Part shown: in pieces, positions 11,533 through 24,694 of the stretch
How the letters are laid out: every line of letters begins with the position of its first letter
How positions within the stretch are numbered: position 1 is the first letter of the stretch
The notes under the pieces: model-generated
The model's input: only the letters and a program-made list of their open reading frames with translations
What the model was told of the DNA's origin: nothing
The model's database searches: none
Source of the DNA: Chrysomallon squamiferum
Taxonomy: Eukaryota; Mollusca; Gastropoda; Neomphalida; Peltospiridae
DNA length: 64,000 nucleotides
Assembly: GCA_012295275.1 (NCBI GenBank)
Contig: CM022674.1
Coordinates: 11,402,528-11,466,527, forward strand
Direction: 5' to 3'
Position numbers and translations under genes: made by a program

Positions 11533-12109
11533 CTTTCTTGCTTGGTTTCATTATTTATATACTTAATTATTTATTTGTGTTTATTTAAATTATGTACTTA
11601 TTTATTTATTCATTCATTCGTTTATTTACTTAATACTGATTTAGTTAATTCTTCAGTGATCTTATTTACTAAATTAAATGAGTGATTATTTGTTATTTAT
11701 TTACTTATTATTATAAAAAGAGTTATGACTGATAATCATATATTATCATCTCTTTAAAATATCTTCAATTAACAGTTGATTTATTTAATATAATTCAAAA
11801 TAACATGACAAAGATATGAAAGCATTAACTATGATGCATACTGAATAAAATAAAATAGTAATATTCAAATAATTTTTAATGGATAAAGGATTGATATGAA
11901 ATGATGTACAGTGAATGAAAGAATGAATGAATAAATGAACAAATCCAATAAATGAAGGAAGTGTAAATAGTTATGAAAACAAAACTATTTATACTAAAGA
12001 GAAATAACATGTCTCTTAATAATTAAAGATGGAAACAAATATTAAAAACTATTTTAGTTTTATTAAATTAATCGGTAATAATTAATAAATGAAAATTTCT
12101 GTGTTTAAA

Positions 12110-12330
12110 AATATAAAAATAAATAAATAAATAAATAAACAGACAATAACAAATAAATAAATAGACAAATAAACAAATAAATAAAAAAAATAAACAAATA
12201 AATAAAAAAAAAAATAGACAAACAAATAAATAAATAAACAAATTAATAAATAAACAAAACGAATAAATACACAGATGAATAAGTAAATAAAATAAATAAA
12301 TAGAAAAATTAAATAAATAAATAAAATACA
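12110..12330. repeat. Degenerate AAAT/AAAC tract
   Basis: Interrupted AAAT and AAAC units beginning about 180 bp downstream (in gene direction) of the splice donor at 12510. Confidence 0.9.
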
Positions 12331-12510
12331 ATTTGTGTTAATTCTTATACACCTTAAAATGCATGACTATTTAAATATATAAAACACAAAATATTTTATA
12401 TATGCAAAAACACATATATAAATATACAAAACCACATCACAGCATATCACAATATATATATATATATATAATAATAAACATATTAATAAAATAAATAAAC
12501 ATGTACTCAC

Positions 12511-12628
12511 CAGTGTCGACTCCATGCATGGCCATAGTTTCTAATTCCATTTCAGGATACAGGGCTTCTCTTGCATACAACAGCATCTCCTCCCCTATTC
12601 TGATATCTCGCACTGTCTTGTAGTAGAC
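12511..12628 (-). CDS. PRDM3/16: PRDM3/16-family exon: C-terminal half of the PR/SET domain plus linker
   Basis: On the minus strand the acceptor GTGTTTCAG (AG at 12630-12629) opens an exon reading V-Y-Y-K-T-V-R-D-I-R-I-G-E-E-M-L-L-Y. This is the closing segment of a PR domain: aromatic pair, RDI, and G-E-E before a hydrophobic strand, equivalent to the I-F-Y-R-V-V-A-D-I-A-P-G-E-E segment of vertebrate MECOM. The linker contains A-L-Y-P-E and E-T-M-A, paralleling the D-Y-P-H-E-T-M-A stretch of MECOM just before its first finger. The exon is 118 bases (39 codons plus one) and ends at ACACTG|GTGAGT, giving a phase-1 junction to the exon at 149. In vertebrate paralogues the PR domain is linked to histone H3K9 methylation; catalytic activity here cannot be judged. 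Confidence 0.92.
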
Positions 12629-13687
12629 CTGAAACACACACCAGCAGGTCAATGAGGAAACTGACAACCCTCTGCAATGAACAACACTATAAGCCCGGCC
12701 TCCCTTAGTTACATCAATCTCATTCAGTCCATTAGTGGGCAGGGTTTTTTGTGTTATCAAACAGATAATTCACCTAGATACCTTAACTGACAAAGTAATT
12801 AGGGCTTCAGCAGAATGGGGGGTGAGAGAGAGAGAGATGGGATAATGATGTTGTCTGGGCTCCCTCCTCTACAGCTGCTCCCCCCACTTCTGTTCGGGGG
12901 GGTAGGAAATCAAGGGTTCTATTGTCTTGGGTAATCTGCTGTGTTGAAACTGACTGGCAAGTGGCTTTGATCTGAGTCACAGGTAAAAATTTGCTCTTTT
13001 TTCTTTTTGCAGGTACATTCATCCCAGCATAGTAGCCAAGGGCTTTGTGGTGATAGGTGTACAAACAAGGTATTGCTATGTGTTGATTACAGGTGGGCAG
13101 AACAGGTAGATAATTGAATGGAGAGTGTTTGTGGTGGGGGGAGGCAGATAATTAGAAGAATTGATGGAAAAACTGGGTGAGCTAAACAGTTATCAGAGGT
13201 GTAATTAACAAGACTTGATTTGCTGAAAGAGGATTTGTAGATTTCAAATTAACATTCATTGATCTGTGAATTGTTTTCACTAAGTAATTACTTCTTTATG
13301 TAATTGTAATTAGTAAACATTAACAAATGCATTGAAACAGTGTCTGTTTTTTATATAATATTTGTGGGTGTTCATATGTATATGTACATGTGTGTTTTGA
13401 GATATATTTATATGATGTATGTGTATGTGTATGTGTGAATATGCATTTATATGAAAGGAAAAATCAAAGATGAAAGAAAGAAAGAGACTTAACACACATT
13501 AAGTTATTTAAAATGAGAAAAGGCAATTTTTCATTCCAACAATATTAAAAGGACAATGTCTATATATTCTATATTTAATTACATATACTCATTTAATGTC
13601 ATGCACACTTCAAGTTTCATTCATATATATATATATATCTATATCATAAATATATATATATATATACATCTATATCAGTAAATAAAT

Positions 13688-13792
13688 ATCTATATCTATA
13701 CCTATATATCTCTATATATCTATATCTGAATCTATATCTATATCTATATCTATATCTATATCTATATCTATATCTATATCTATATCTATATA
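13688..13792. repeat. (ATATCT)n hexanucleotide repeat
   Basis: ATATCT units, nearly perfect from about 13731, degenerate towards the 5' side and flanked by TA tracts. Confidence 0.95.
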
Positions 13793-14321
13793 TGAATGTA
13801 TCTGTAGATATATTTAAGTGTATGTATGTATATGGATCTCTGTGTGTGGTTATCAACATGTACATGTTATGTACTGTGTGTTAATGAACATGGATGAAAA
13901 ACAAACATTTTAACAAGTGTAAAAAGATTCTAAACAGTGTTAATTCCCAATGACAACACTCATTAAAACACAACAATTGAGTCTGTTTCCCTCTCATCAC
14001 CCATCATCACAGTGTCAGACAACAAACAGTTTTCACCTGTGGAAATTAAACCAGGTGAGAAAGCATTTCTACCCTCTCCAAAAAAAGAAAAAAAAAAGAT
14101 AAAAAAAAGAAACAATAAAAAGAATTAAAAGACAGGTCTTGGGGGAGGCTGTGGTGGCTGGGGGAGTGCACACAAAGCTTTGGTGAAGTATGTGTCTACA
14201 AACAAGACTGGGAAATAATAACTAACATCAACAAAACATGTTGTGTAAAGATGACTGGGGAGAGCCTGGGGGGGGTGCTGACCACTTGATGGACTGACAC
14301 AGGCCAGGTGACATAACAGCC

Positions 14322-14335
14322 CAGGTAGCTACCTG
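14322..14335. promoter_or_regulatory. 14-bp palindrome CAGGTA-GC-TACCTG
   Basis: A perfect palindrome of two CAGGTA sites facing each other across two bases, inside a non-repetitive intronic segment that also has CAGGTG words near 14294 and 14423. It is the mirror arrangement of the palindrome at 8805. Confidence 0.25.
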
Positions 14336-15899
14336 TGTAATCAATTTCAAGGGGCAGGACGGGCTTGCTGAAAGGAGGTGTGGTGCGATTTCAGGTTTCG
14401 CCCTGTACAAGAGCTGGTAACAGGTGAAGATGAAAGCTTTAGAAAGGACAAGAAAGTAAATCAGGTTTTCTTTTACTTATTCCCAGAAAGTCTTAGCATC
14501 AACAGCTTCAGAAATTAATTAATTATTTTCCAGGTAAGTTTTTATTTGAACAGCGCGTGACATAATGTTCTGTTGGGTTTTGAAGTGAAGGGTAGGAATA
14601 AAGGTATTAGGTTTCAGTAAATCTTACACTAAAACCTCTTCACTTATTTTTCTTATGTTCTGATGTTTGTCAAAATATTCACTATTTTAAGACTGGATTT
14701 TTTTAATTAATTGAATGAATGAATGAATAAATAAATAAATAAGTGCATAAATAAAATTAAACTTATAAATAAATAGCTAAATAAATAAATAAAAGCAATT
14801 AAAACTAAAAAAAAAAAATAATAATAATAATAATATTAAAAAAATATATATATAATAGTAAATTAATAAATAAATGCTAGATGATTAAATATGTGAATGA
14901 ATCAATGAATTAATAAAAATTAATAAATCAGTGAAAAACTCAAATATTAAACATTTATAACAAATTTAAACCACATTAAATAAATATTATTTATATTTAA
15001 CAAACAACAGCATCACATAATAATATTTACACCTCATTACACTAATTTATACACTAATAAATCAATTAATTTCACTAATACACATTTATTTTCTAAATAG
15101 TTTTTCATGTATTTTTCCACACTCTGCCTAATTTTCTACACTAAAAGCAACTATTCCTTTCCAGTGAAAATTAATCCATGCTAGAAAGCCACATGTTTCA
15201 CCTGTCAAATGCTGCAGTATACAACACTTGAGTCTATGTATGTGATATATACAAGCTATCTGTCAGGTACATGTGACATACAAACTGTAATCAGCTTGTT
15301 CCCATCAGGACAATTACCTGAACATTAAAACAAGTTGTATTAATTACTGTCAATGACAGGCACCTTCAAAACTCAGGATTTTATATGTAGACAGTGTCCA
15401 CGAAAAATTTGCTTGGGCCAATCTTAACAGATTTTATAGGAGCAGTTTAATGTTTATTATGTCTACCTAGTGAAATATACACCTGTGCTAATTACCTGTT
15501 GTTGTTATGGTTACAGTATCTTAGTAAAAGATTATCTGTTATTAATTAGTTTAATACAAAATTAGTTTTGAAATGAAGAAAAAAGTCATTGGTTCAGTAT
15601 TACATATACACAAACACACGCACACACACACATGAACACACACACATACGAACACACAGAAGTATATAATGTAACTGATTTCAAACAAACAAATAAACCA
15701 CAGTCACAAAGATAATTGACCAACTATACCTGTCTCACCTGAACTCAAGTAACAACACATCAGTGAAATATGATTACCTAATCCAAAGAAGATTAACTCA
15801 GGTAGGTAAAACAAGATAATCTCTGTATTAACCTCTTTGTTGAGTAACAAATTTGTCTTTCAATTACACCGTCCCTTTTTTTTTTCTTTTCGTCTTTTA

Positions 15900-16240
15900 A
15901 TCAAAGTTTCCCAAACTGGCCAGAAGCATGAATGCAAACAAAGATTATCCCCCCCAGCACATGGGGGTGGGGTGATTAAAGGGAGAGATTAATGATTGCC
16001 AAATTGACTGTACAGGCAACTGAGGCCATTTGGATTACTAAAACCTATTTAAAGTGCATTATCTATATTTTTCCCGTTCTACATGCTGCTGCATGTCTTG
16101 TGAAGAAAATACCTCCGAGGCAGTCTCTGAACTAATCTGCTTCAATTCTGCTGTCAGCCATAACAAGATGGCTGCTAATAGACTGGAAATGTGTAGTTAA
16201 TTCAGCAAAGATTAAAGGACCAGTGTCTGTCGGCAGAGGA
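15900..16240. other. Complex island, candidate conserved noncoding element
   Basis: Non-repetitive sequence with GATTAAAG and TTAATGATT words and CAAGATGGCTGC (YY1-like, near 16160). No coding evidence. Confidence 0.25.
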
Positions 16241-16621
16241 GTAGGGTGGAGTACGGGGGTAAGCTACTTACATGTACCATAATGCTTATCACAGAGCATT
16301 ACTGGTCAGTCACTCTCTTACACACTTGTCTTCCAAGACAAAGGGAGATTACTCAGACAAAGGGTGATTACTCTAAATTTGCAAGCCCTGGAGACAGATC
16401 TGTTTATCTTTTTTTCTTTTGGGCCTCCTGTAATCAAGTTTGTACTTGTTAGGAAAATAATCTGTTTCATGTCTGTATTGTTGTTATTAAAGTACCCAGA
16501 CTGGCTACATTTGAAAAACTTTGTCAAAACTATGATTGAAATGCAAAGTTTGTAAACGTCATCATGTTCAAAATTCCATTAATCAACAAAATACCTACAG
16601 ATACACAGAATGGGCACACAC

Positions 16622-16687
<66 letters not shown>

Positions 16688-16791
16688 GAAAGACAAATGC
16701 ACACACAGTAATATACAGATATAGCACATAATCCATAAGTCAACATGTATACTGAATAATTATAACTAAATTAAATTAAATGTGTTTTACC

Positions 16792-16829
<38 letters not shown>
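16622..16829. repeat. Two (CA)n microsatellites
   Basis: Tracts at about 16622-16684 and 16792-16829, separated by about 110 bp of unique sequence. Confidence 0.95.
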
Positions 16830-16831
<2 letters not shown>

Positions 16832-18989
16832 TCAATACATTAATTCATCATACTGTCAAGTCAAATTTATGACTAAATTAAACTGAGTATTACACTGACA
16901 GTCATACAGATATCCTCACCAGACACACACTTTATTAACATTATAATCCACTATCCGAAAAATTAAATCTCAAGTCATAATTCTAAACATTTAATAAAAA
17001 TCCACAGATTACCAGATGCCAGCCTTCCTGTTTGTGCATTTTCCTATTTGAATAAGCTTCACAAATCCTTCATCTCAAAACACTTTTCACAAAACTCCTG
17101 TCCTCTTTTTAAAAAGCTTCAGATAAATTTCATAAAACCGTAGAGAAGTCAAAAAAAAAAAAAAAAAAAAAATATATTAAAAATAAAAATTTAAAATAGA
17201 CCAAGATTTATTTAAAGACAGACAGAGAAAAGCCCAAAACACCTTCATCGTGTTAATAAAAAGAATAAAAAGAAAAGAAAAAAAATCGAGAATCTTTTGC
17301 ATTCAGTGATTCATAGAAAAAGGATTTAGCTGAATTCAATATGAAATGAGAAGCGGATGTATCGTTAAGGTAAAAGGTGTTTAGAATTTGACAAGATAAA
17401 AACGCCAGGTATAGATTTTTCATCTGAGGGACAGAAAAAAAAAACCTATTCACGAAACAGAGCTGTCTGAAGAAGATAAAAAAATGATAATAGAAATAAA
17501 AAATTAAGCGAAAGTAACAACAAGACAGGAATAAAATATAAATACAAATTAGAAGCCGAAATGAAAAATAAAGAATGAAAATTATTAAGAAATAATATTA
17601 AAAAAATAATAATAGTTGTTCATTATTATTATTATCATTATCATTATCTTTATTATTAAAAATGAACAAATTAGTTAAGAAAAAGTAATAAAAAAATTTA
17701 AAATTCTAAAAAATAAACTCAATAATAAATCTAATAATAATAATAACAATCATCATCATAAATAAATTTGTTAATTAATTTAAAATAAAACTGAACAATT
17801 AAATTAAATAAACAAAGGATTATAAAAAAAAAAAAAATTACAATAACAAATGAAATAATAAACAAAAATAATTAGAGGGAAATAATAATTTAAAAAATAA
17901 CAGAAATAATAAAAAAATAAATAAAATAACTATGACAAAAGACGCTATAATACTGTCACCAACATTAGTCATCATCTGTTACCTTCATTTTTACCTGAGA
18001 ATATTTTTGTTACCTGGGAAAGGTGTATTTATATGAGAAACTTTCACTCAAAGTGAATACATTTCACTTCGGTCATTGATGAGTGACAAATGCAAAGGGA
18101 AACTGCACTCATCCCATTAGTAAATTGGTGTATTCTAGTGTGACTTCGTGCTTGTGAAGGAATAAAAAGGTTATCTTCTCAAGGGAATTAAGGGGTCAGC
18201 TGGGTGACACAAATTGCACTGATACTGACAATAAACATGTGTTTGTACAAAGGAGAGGAGTTAAAAAGCAGAGCTCAAGTGAAAGGGGTGGAGAAAGAGA
18301 AACTGTATCAGTTTCAAACGAGTTGCGTTTGTTATCTTCATTTCTGTCTGCTCACTTTTATTTGATGTTTTATCTTTCTATCTGTGTGTCTGTGTGTGAC
18401 TGTGTGTTTGTATGTCTGTGTGTCTGTGTGTCTGTGTCTTACATGTCTGCTTCTTAATTTCTGTCTTTTCAGTTTTGTTTAATATTGTATCTATATTTAG
18501 TCTGTCTGTCTTTCTGAGTGCCTGTTTCTTCATCTGTCTACAGACTATTTAATTGTCAGTCTATCCATCTTATCTGTCCATTTTTCTAGTTGTCTGTTAG
18601 TCCATCAGTCCATTCATCCATCCATACTTTCATTTATCTGTTCATGCAGTCAGTGGTTATGTTTGTCATATGCCTGTTCATCTTAATTAGGTTTTCTGTC
18701 TGTTCAGTCAAACTCCCATATATCTAGTAATTCTGTAATTTATTCATCCATAATTCTGTCCATCCATCAATAAGTTTGTTCATCCAAACATCCTTGTATA
18801 CCTACTTTTCTGTTTCCTTTTCTACAGCTATATTTAATATAAACTGTTTTGTGTTATATCTTTTCTCTCTCTCTCTCTCTTTCACATAATTAATCTTCCC
18901 TTTTTTGTGTATATAGACACAAATCCCTGATTCAGTTTTGTACATACAGAACCAGTCACATAATCAGACAAAAATCGAAAGCAAATTAA

Positions 18990-19290
18990 AAAGCGTAAAG
19001 TGAAAAACCTGTGACACACTCCTTTCCGTCCCAGCGCGGTCAGCAATCACACGCAGTCAACAAACGACTGCATTAAAACAACACCAGATGGCACCTCCTA
19101 CATCTCTGATAATCTACACCAAGCCCAAACCCACCAGGCCCACATAGACCTGGCATCAGTATTTATGACAGCACTCAAGGAAAAGCTAAGCAATCTGTGA
19201 CCAGCCTCCAAAGAGGCTGAGTACATCCTATTAACTGATCCACCTAGGACACGTCCACATGTTACATTGATTCAAAAAGTCATCAATTGA
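18990..19290. other. GC-richer intronic island
   Basis: Between about 19010 and 19220 the sequence is free of simple repeats and contains CCAGATGGCACC (E-box CAGATG). No open frame with splice sites and no tRNA-like or transposon motif is recognised. Confidence 0.25.
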
Positions 19291-20675
19291 CAGAGAGGAG
19301 GGTTAGCTTCTTTTTTTTTCAATTTAGATCTTCTGGAATTTGCTTAGTCTTCATTTACTGTGTCGGGTACAAGCTGGCACACCTGGGATCAATACCTCTG
19401 TGTGTCTGGTGATTGTTTGATTATTAACTAACATAAAAATAAATAACATGCAGAGAGAAGTAAAAAATAAGCAAGGTGACTGATGTAGAAAATAGTACAT
19501 GTAAAATAAATAATTTGTGACACTGTATATTATTATTATTATTATTATCATTATTATTATTATTTTCAGTTCTTGAGTCTTGTCTATTGGGGAAAATAGT
19601 AAAATGATGATGATGTTCAAACCTCCAATACTAAACTGTAATTATTTTTATTATTATAATTTTTTTAGTTATTAAACTTTTATATTTTACAATTATTAAT
19701 ACAGCTTTTAAAATATTATACAAAAATAAGTGTAATGATAAATATAATTAATAAAAATAGAAATTCTAAGTTAGAAACATTGTTTTAAAAAGTATTTAAT
19801 ACAATTCTTTTAAATAAAAAAATATATACATATGTCAGAAAATAATTTTTTTTATATATTATTTTTATTATTTACTTTTGATAATATTAAAAAGAGAAAG
19901 TAGTGATAATAAATAAAACAAAACAGATATTTATTTAGCAGTTAAAACATAAACAAGAATCAGCCAATTATTAATGACACATAATTGATTATTCTACAAC
20001 CAAGTGAATATGTAAATTAGAAAAAAAACATGATGTATGGAAAATTATATTTGATTTTTCCGAAGGGGCTTTAAAGATGTTATGAGAAATTAAATCATAA
20101 ATGACAATAAAATCTGTGTGAGGAAATATCAAATTACTTTTTTTCTTATTTCATATTAATATGAAAAACTTGTAACAGCTATAATTATAACCAGCTAGTA
20201 CAAAACCGCACAAGAAATTTTAATGGAATTTTCAGAAAGTATTAAGTAACATTTTCTGTTTTATTATATTTTAAATATATTAAATGTTAAATGAAATTAA
20301 CTCAGGGTACAATATAAAATATATTACCAGTATGTGTACTGTAGGTAAACATCAGCAACAGGTTTTAATGTTTTTGATAAATGTTTAGTACTTTATCAAA
20401 TAATACTCCGAGTGTTAATCAAACTTCTACAAAAAGCAGAGATTATATTTTGATTTCAAGATAATGACACAAAGAGGAAACAAATATTTGTAACAAGATC
20501 AATCAGTTATAGCGGATATAAGAAATGTTTAAATTTTCTGAAAAGGTCACAAAATAAAAATTTAATAGACTATAAAATAAGTATTTTAGGAATCTGTTTC
20601 ATAAATTAATTGATATGCCCAAATTAGATGCAGTATCACAACACACATAGACACAATTCACATACAGCCAGGGAG

Positions 20676-20780
20676 ACACACAAACAAGCACACTTGAACA
20701 CACATACAGACATACACACAAACACACACACACAAACAAGCACACATGAACACACATACAGACATACACACACAAATTTG
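20676..20780. repeat. CA-rich minisatellite, 52-bp period, about two copies
   Basis: ACACAAACAAGCACAC begins at 20678 and again at 20730, followed in both by CACACATACAGACATACA. Confidence 0.8.
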
Positions 20781-21026
20781 TGAAAACACAAACAGAAAAA
20801 GAAACTAATTATAAAATATTAATTTTATAACACAAATATATTATAAAAATGACAATATTAATGTTTTCAATGATGACAATAATTACAAAACCCCCCCAAA
20901 ACCCCAAACAAAAATGTAAATATTAATAAATTCATTCTTAACAAAAGTTAGAACTTGAAAAAAAGAAGAGGCAGTTATAACAGGAAATTTATTTTGTAAA
21001 TTAAAGGAAAAAAAAATCTATGTATT

Positions 21027-21029
<3 letters not shown>

Positions 21030-21060
<31 letters not shown>

Positions 21061-21138
21061 TGTATGTATGTATGTATGTATGTATGTATGTATGTATGTA
21101 TGTATGTATGTATGTATGTATGTATGTATGTATGTATA
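21030..21138. repeat. (TATG)n microsatellite
   Basis: About 26 near-perfect TATG units, 275 bp from the PR exon on its downstream (gene-direction) side. The Met-Tyr-Val-Cys frame through it is spurious. Confidence 0.97.
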
Positions 21139-21412
21139 TATCTATACATCTAAAAAAAAAAAAATAATAACAATAATAATTATAATATTGAAAGTTAAAA
21201 ATGGACCAGAAAACTCAAAAAAAAACTTTTTTGTCAAACTATGGTTGGAACGTGAAATATAAAAAATAATTTTCTTTTTCTTGTGTTCCTGGTCTTCAGC
21301 TGTATTGCCATTGAGTTTCTGTTTTGTCTTTAAAACAATAACCTATAATAGACATCATCATTGTTAATTCATTAATTTTTGAAAGCAATGGTTGGAACTG
21401 GAAAACACTAAC

Positions 21413-21547
21413 CTGATCATCCACTTGTACTGCCATTAAGTTTCTGTCTTCCCTTGACTCTGAACTTCGTACAAACTTCATCCAGTTTCCTGATCCAGGT
21501 GAACTTGCATCCAGCCAACCTTTGACCTTTCCACAGTTATCTACCAA
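21413..21547 (-). CDS. PRDM3/16: PRDM3/16-family exon: central part of the PR/SET domain
   Basis: On the minus strand the acceptor TTGATTTCAG (AG at 21549-21548) opens an exon of exactly 45 codons ending at GATCAG|GTTAGT. Diagnostic residues are W-L-D-A-S-S-P-G, then G-N-W-M-K-F-V-R-S, then N-L-M-A-V-Q-V-D-D-Q. PR domains characteristically carry an (S/G)NW(M/L)(K/R)(Y/F)(V/I)R segment followed by N-L-x-A-x-Q, and MECOM/PRDM16 have D-A-S-x-P before it and N-D-Q at the end. Both junctions are phase 0, and the downstream exon continues V-Y-Y-K without a gap. The N-terminal PR strands (the G-x-G-x-W and F-G-P-Y/F-x-G region) must come from an exon at higher coordinates or beyond the window; I could not find it. 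Confidence 0.93.
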
Positions 21548-22416
21548 CTGAAATCAATAAATGAAAATAAATGAATAAATGAATGAATGAATGAACAAAA
21601 CTGAAAATGAACAGATGAATGGATGGATGGATGAATTAATGGATAGAAAAATGGGTAGATGAATACTGTTTAATAATTAATAAATACACAATGCCCATTT
21701 TTTTTTTCTTCTCATTTTGATGATAATGGTGATATATGATGATCAAAATATATCAAAAGAAATATCAATTTAAAAAAAAGAAGAAGATATTTCAGTTGTT
21801 TGTTTCTTTATAATATAATAATTCATCAAGCAAATAAAAGTTACACATAAGTTACACTTTTTTGTTAACAGTGATACTTACAGAGAAATCTGCAGTTATC
21901 TCATTACACAACATGTACAATAAAACATCTCAACAACTTTAACACAGCACTTTAAAATACATTTAAAAACAAATATATCACTGCCTCTAGTCAGAAGTCA
22001 AACACCCTTAATTCCTCTTTGGATCTGTACATTTATAATTTATGAGTATATAATATATTACACTGTAATAATTCCATGTAGAAATATGTTTTGTGAACTA
22101 ATGTATTGTGGTCATTCTAGTATGTTATATTTTTATCTTACACAACATGGTCATATGTGTTACACCTATATATGAAAAAAGTATAATGTTTCTGAATCTC
22201 CTATATAATGATATTCTGTAGTTATAAATAACATACAGTAGCCTTATGCTATCTAGATTTTAACAGATATGTTAAATTTTTATTTTTATTTATTTCTTTA
22301 TTTACTTTAAATAATATGTATGCTTTTCTATTTTCCTTTTATATTCTGCTAAAGAGAAGAATTTTTATTTTCATTTCCATTCTTCTTTTTAAATTATTGA
22401 TATCCTTTTATACATT

Positions 22417-22418
<2 letters not shown>

Positions 22419-22452
<34 letters not shown>
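22419..22452. repeat. (ATT)n microsatellite
   Basis: About 11 TTA units. Confidence 0.95.
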
Positions 22453-22453
<1 letters not shown>

Positions 22454-23249
22454 CATTTATGCATTTCTGCATTTATTTTATTTTATCTTCTTTATATTTT
22501 GTTTTATTGACTTATTCCTTCAATAAAGATATTTCTATTTTTTTTTTTTTTTACAAATCTTTTTTTTTTTTTAATTTATTTAGTTAGTTAATTAATTAAT
22601 TTTAAAAAAAATATTTGACTTTCTTTAATTAAGTTTTAAATCTGTATTATAACAAAACAACAAACAAGCCACTTGTCTTTAAAATAAATAAATAAATATT
22701 AATTACCAAAATTATATAATGTCTTTTAGATAAAACTGAAACATGATAGAAACATTTCCAGTTTTATCCCTCTTATAAAATTTGGGGAACAAAAGGAAAA
22801 TTAATTAAACACAAATAATAGTTTCCTGGATTCTTGTAACAACATTTTCAAAGTAATCATTAATTATATATAAAATAAAATGACTAATCAAATTAAAAAG
22901 TTTGTATAATTTTATTTTTGTTTTTATTATTATTCCTGTAAAAAATATTTTAATAATAATAATATATTATTATTATTATTTAAAAAAAAATATATTAACT
23001 GAAATAATATAATAAAAATTCCATGTGAAGTTTTATTTTAATAATTTAAATAATGAAAGATATTTTAAAACAACATAAAATATAATACTTAATAAAAACA
23101 AAAACAAAAACAAAACACAAATAAGAATAAACAATAATAACAAAATGAGAAATATATAATTATGATATATATATATATATATATAATATTCTTCACACAT
23201 ACAATTAAAAGCTACATATATAATAAACACTTACTGTAATGTGTTTTTC

Positions 23250-23770
23250 TCCTAGAGAAAATGTATTATATTTAGCCTGAGGTGAACTGTCAAACACTAA
23301 GTATAGGAGATTTTTGATTATTTAAGATGGCACAGAGCTGACAAAAAGACTGTGTACAAATGAAAAGCCCACACAAACTACACTCAAATTCTTGCAGTAA
23401 ATCATTACATGGCCAAATTAGATGAATCACGGCTATTTTGACAACATTTACCCCTCGAGTTCACTATCGGCCATTCTGATTGGCTGATGACTCTGGAGTC
23501 ATTAAACAATCCACTGGGCACCAGTTGACAATAGACTGGCTCACAATACTGATACATCCATCAGTGTATGTGAACTGTCAGTCTCACTATTGAGTGTCAC
23601 TCTCTCTCTCTCTCTCTCTCTGATGGTCAAAGGAAGGTCTGGTTGGAAAAAGACCATTAGCTTGCTTAATTGCTAAATCTCTTTCACTTAATTTGTGCTT
23701 GGGATTAATTGATCAAGCTTGCCAGCCAGCTTGTTAACTGGTAATTAATTCCTTATCAATTATCTTGACA
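23250..23770. promoter_or_regulatory. Candidate enhancer island upstream of the PR exon
   Basis: Apart from a short TC tract (23596-23622) this is complex sequence. It contains a CCAAT-type motif (GATTGGCTGATG near 23488) and homeodomain-like sites (GGGATTAATTGATC near 23701, GGTAATTAATTCC near 23740). It looks constrained compared with its AT-rich neighbours. Confidence 0.3.
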
Positions 23771-23858
23771 AGTGCTGAGATTGTGTGTGAGAGAGGGGAG
23801 CTATACCATGAGAGAGTGAGAGTGAGGCTGTTAGACAGACATGGGGGAGAGAGAGTCT

Positions 23859-24006
<148 letters not shown>

Positions 24007-24544
24007 AGAAAAAATGGAAACAAAAATCATGTATAGAAAACTTATAGGCAGACATACAGATATAGACTGAAAAAAAAAAATATATATATATATATACACA
24101 CACACAGACGTACAGAAACAGGCATGTCTATCTGATATATATATATAGATAAACAGATCAACAGAGCAACAATTTTTTAATTTAATTTTTTAATTTCCCC
24201 TCATTCACTTACCTCTCTTTTTATGTCTGTGTTTATTTTTGTTTCCTCTTTTATTTTTCAAAATATATCTCTTTTTTTGATATATGTGACAAAACCCCCT
24301 AATATAACAGTGTGTTTTAATGATAACAAGTTCAGAACTGCTATACATTCGCATCAGAATTATAAATGGCTTTATTCTGTAGTTCTTGATTAATAGAAAT
24401 AATGCATTAATTTTTTTTATTATTGTTGGTACCCAGATGTGGATAAAACTCAAAATGGATGGTTAAACATTTTTTGTTTTTTAATGATGTTTCTGTTTTA
24501 GAGTTATTTCTTATTTTTTCCTTTTCTTATTCATTATTATGTTT

Positions 24545-24656
24545 AGTTATTGCTGTTATTGTTATTGCTATCATCATCATCATCACTACCACTACTACTG
24601 CTACTATAATTACTAATATAATTAGTACTATTGCTACTAATACTATACACCTATCA

Positions 24657-24694
<38 letters not shown>

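Larger units (their letters stand above)
150..12510 (-). other. Intron between PR-domain exon and zinc-finger-1 exon
   Basis: This 12.4 kb stretch separates a phase-1 donor (GTGAGT, beginning at 12510) from a phase-1 acceptor (AG at 151-150). It is AT-rich and dominated by AAAT, AAT, GATA and GA microsatellites. Complex sequence with raised CpG occurs at about 560-730, 3240-4025 and 6340-6820, and other complex islands at about 2010-2180, 5160-5400, 7370-8040 and 8520-9670. From 10100 to 11460 there is only AT-rich, apparently unconstrained sequence. An intron at the PR/zinc-finger boundary is where vertebrate family members start PR-less isoforms. Confidence 0.75.
12629..21412 (-). other. 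Intron splitting the PR domain
   Basis: This phase-0 intron of 8.8 kb runs from donor GTTAGT (21412 downward) to acceptor TTTCAG (12629). It holds complex sequence at 12640-13260, 13960-14600, 15100-16580 and 17940-19300, AT-rich filler at 14700-15100 and 19620-20640, and several microsatellites. No additional exon was recognised on either strand. Confidence 0.8.
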
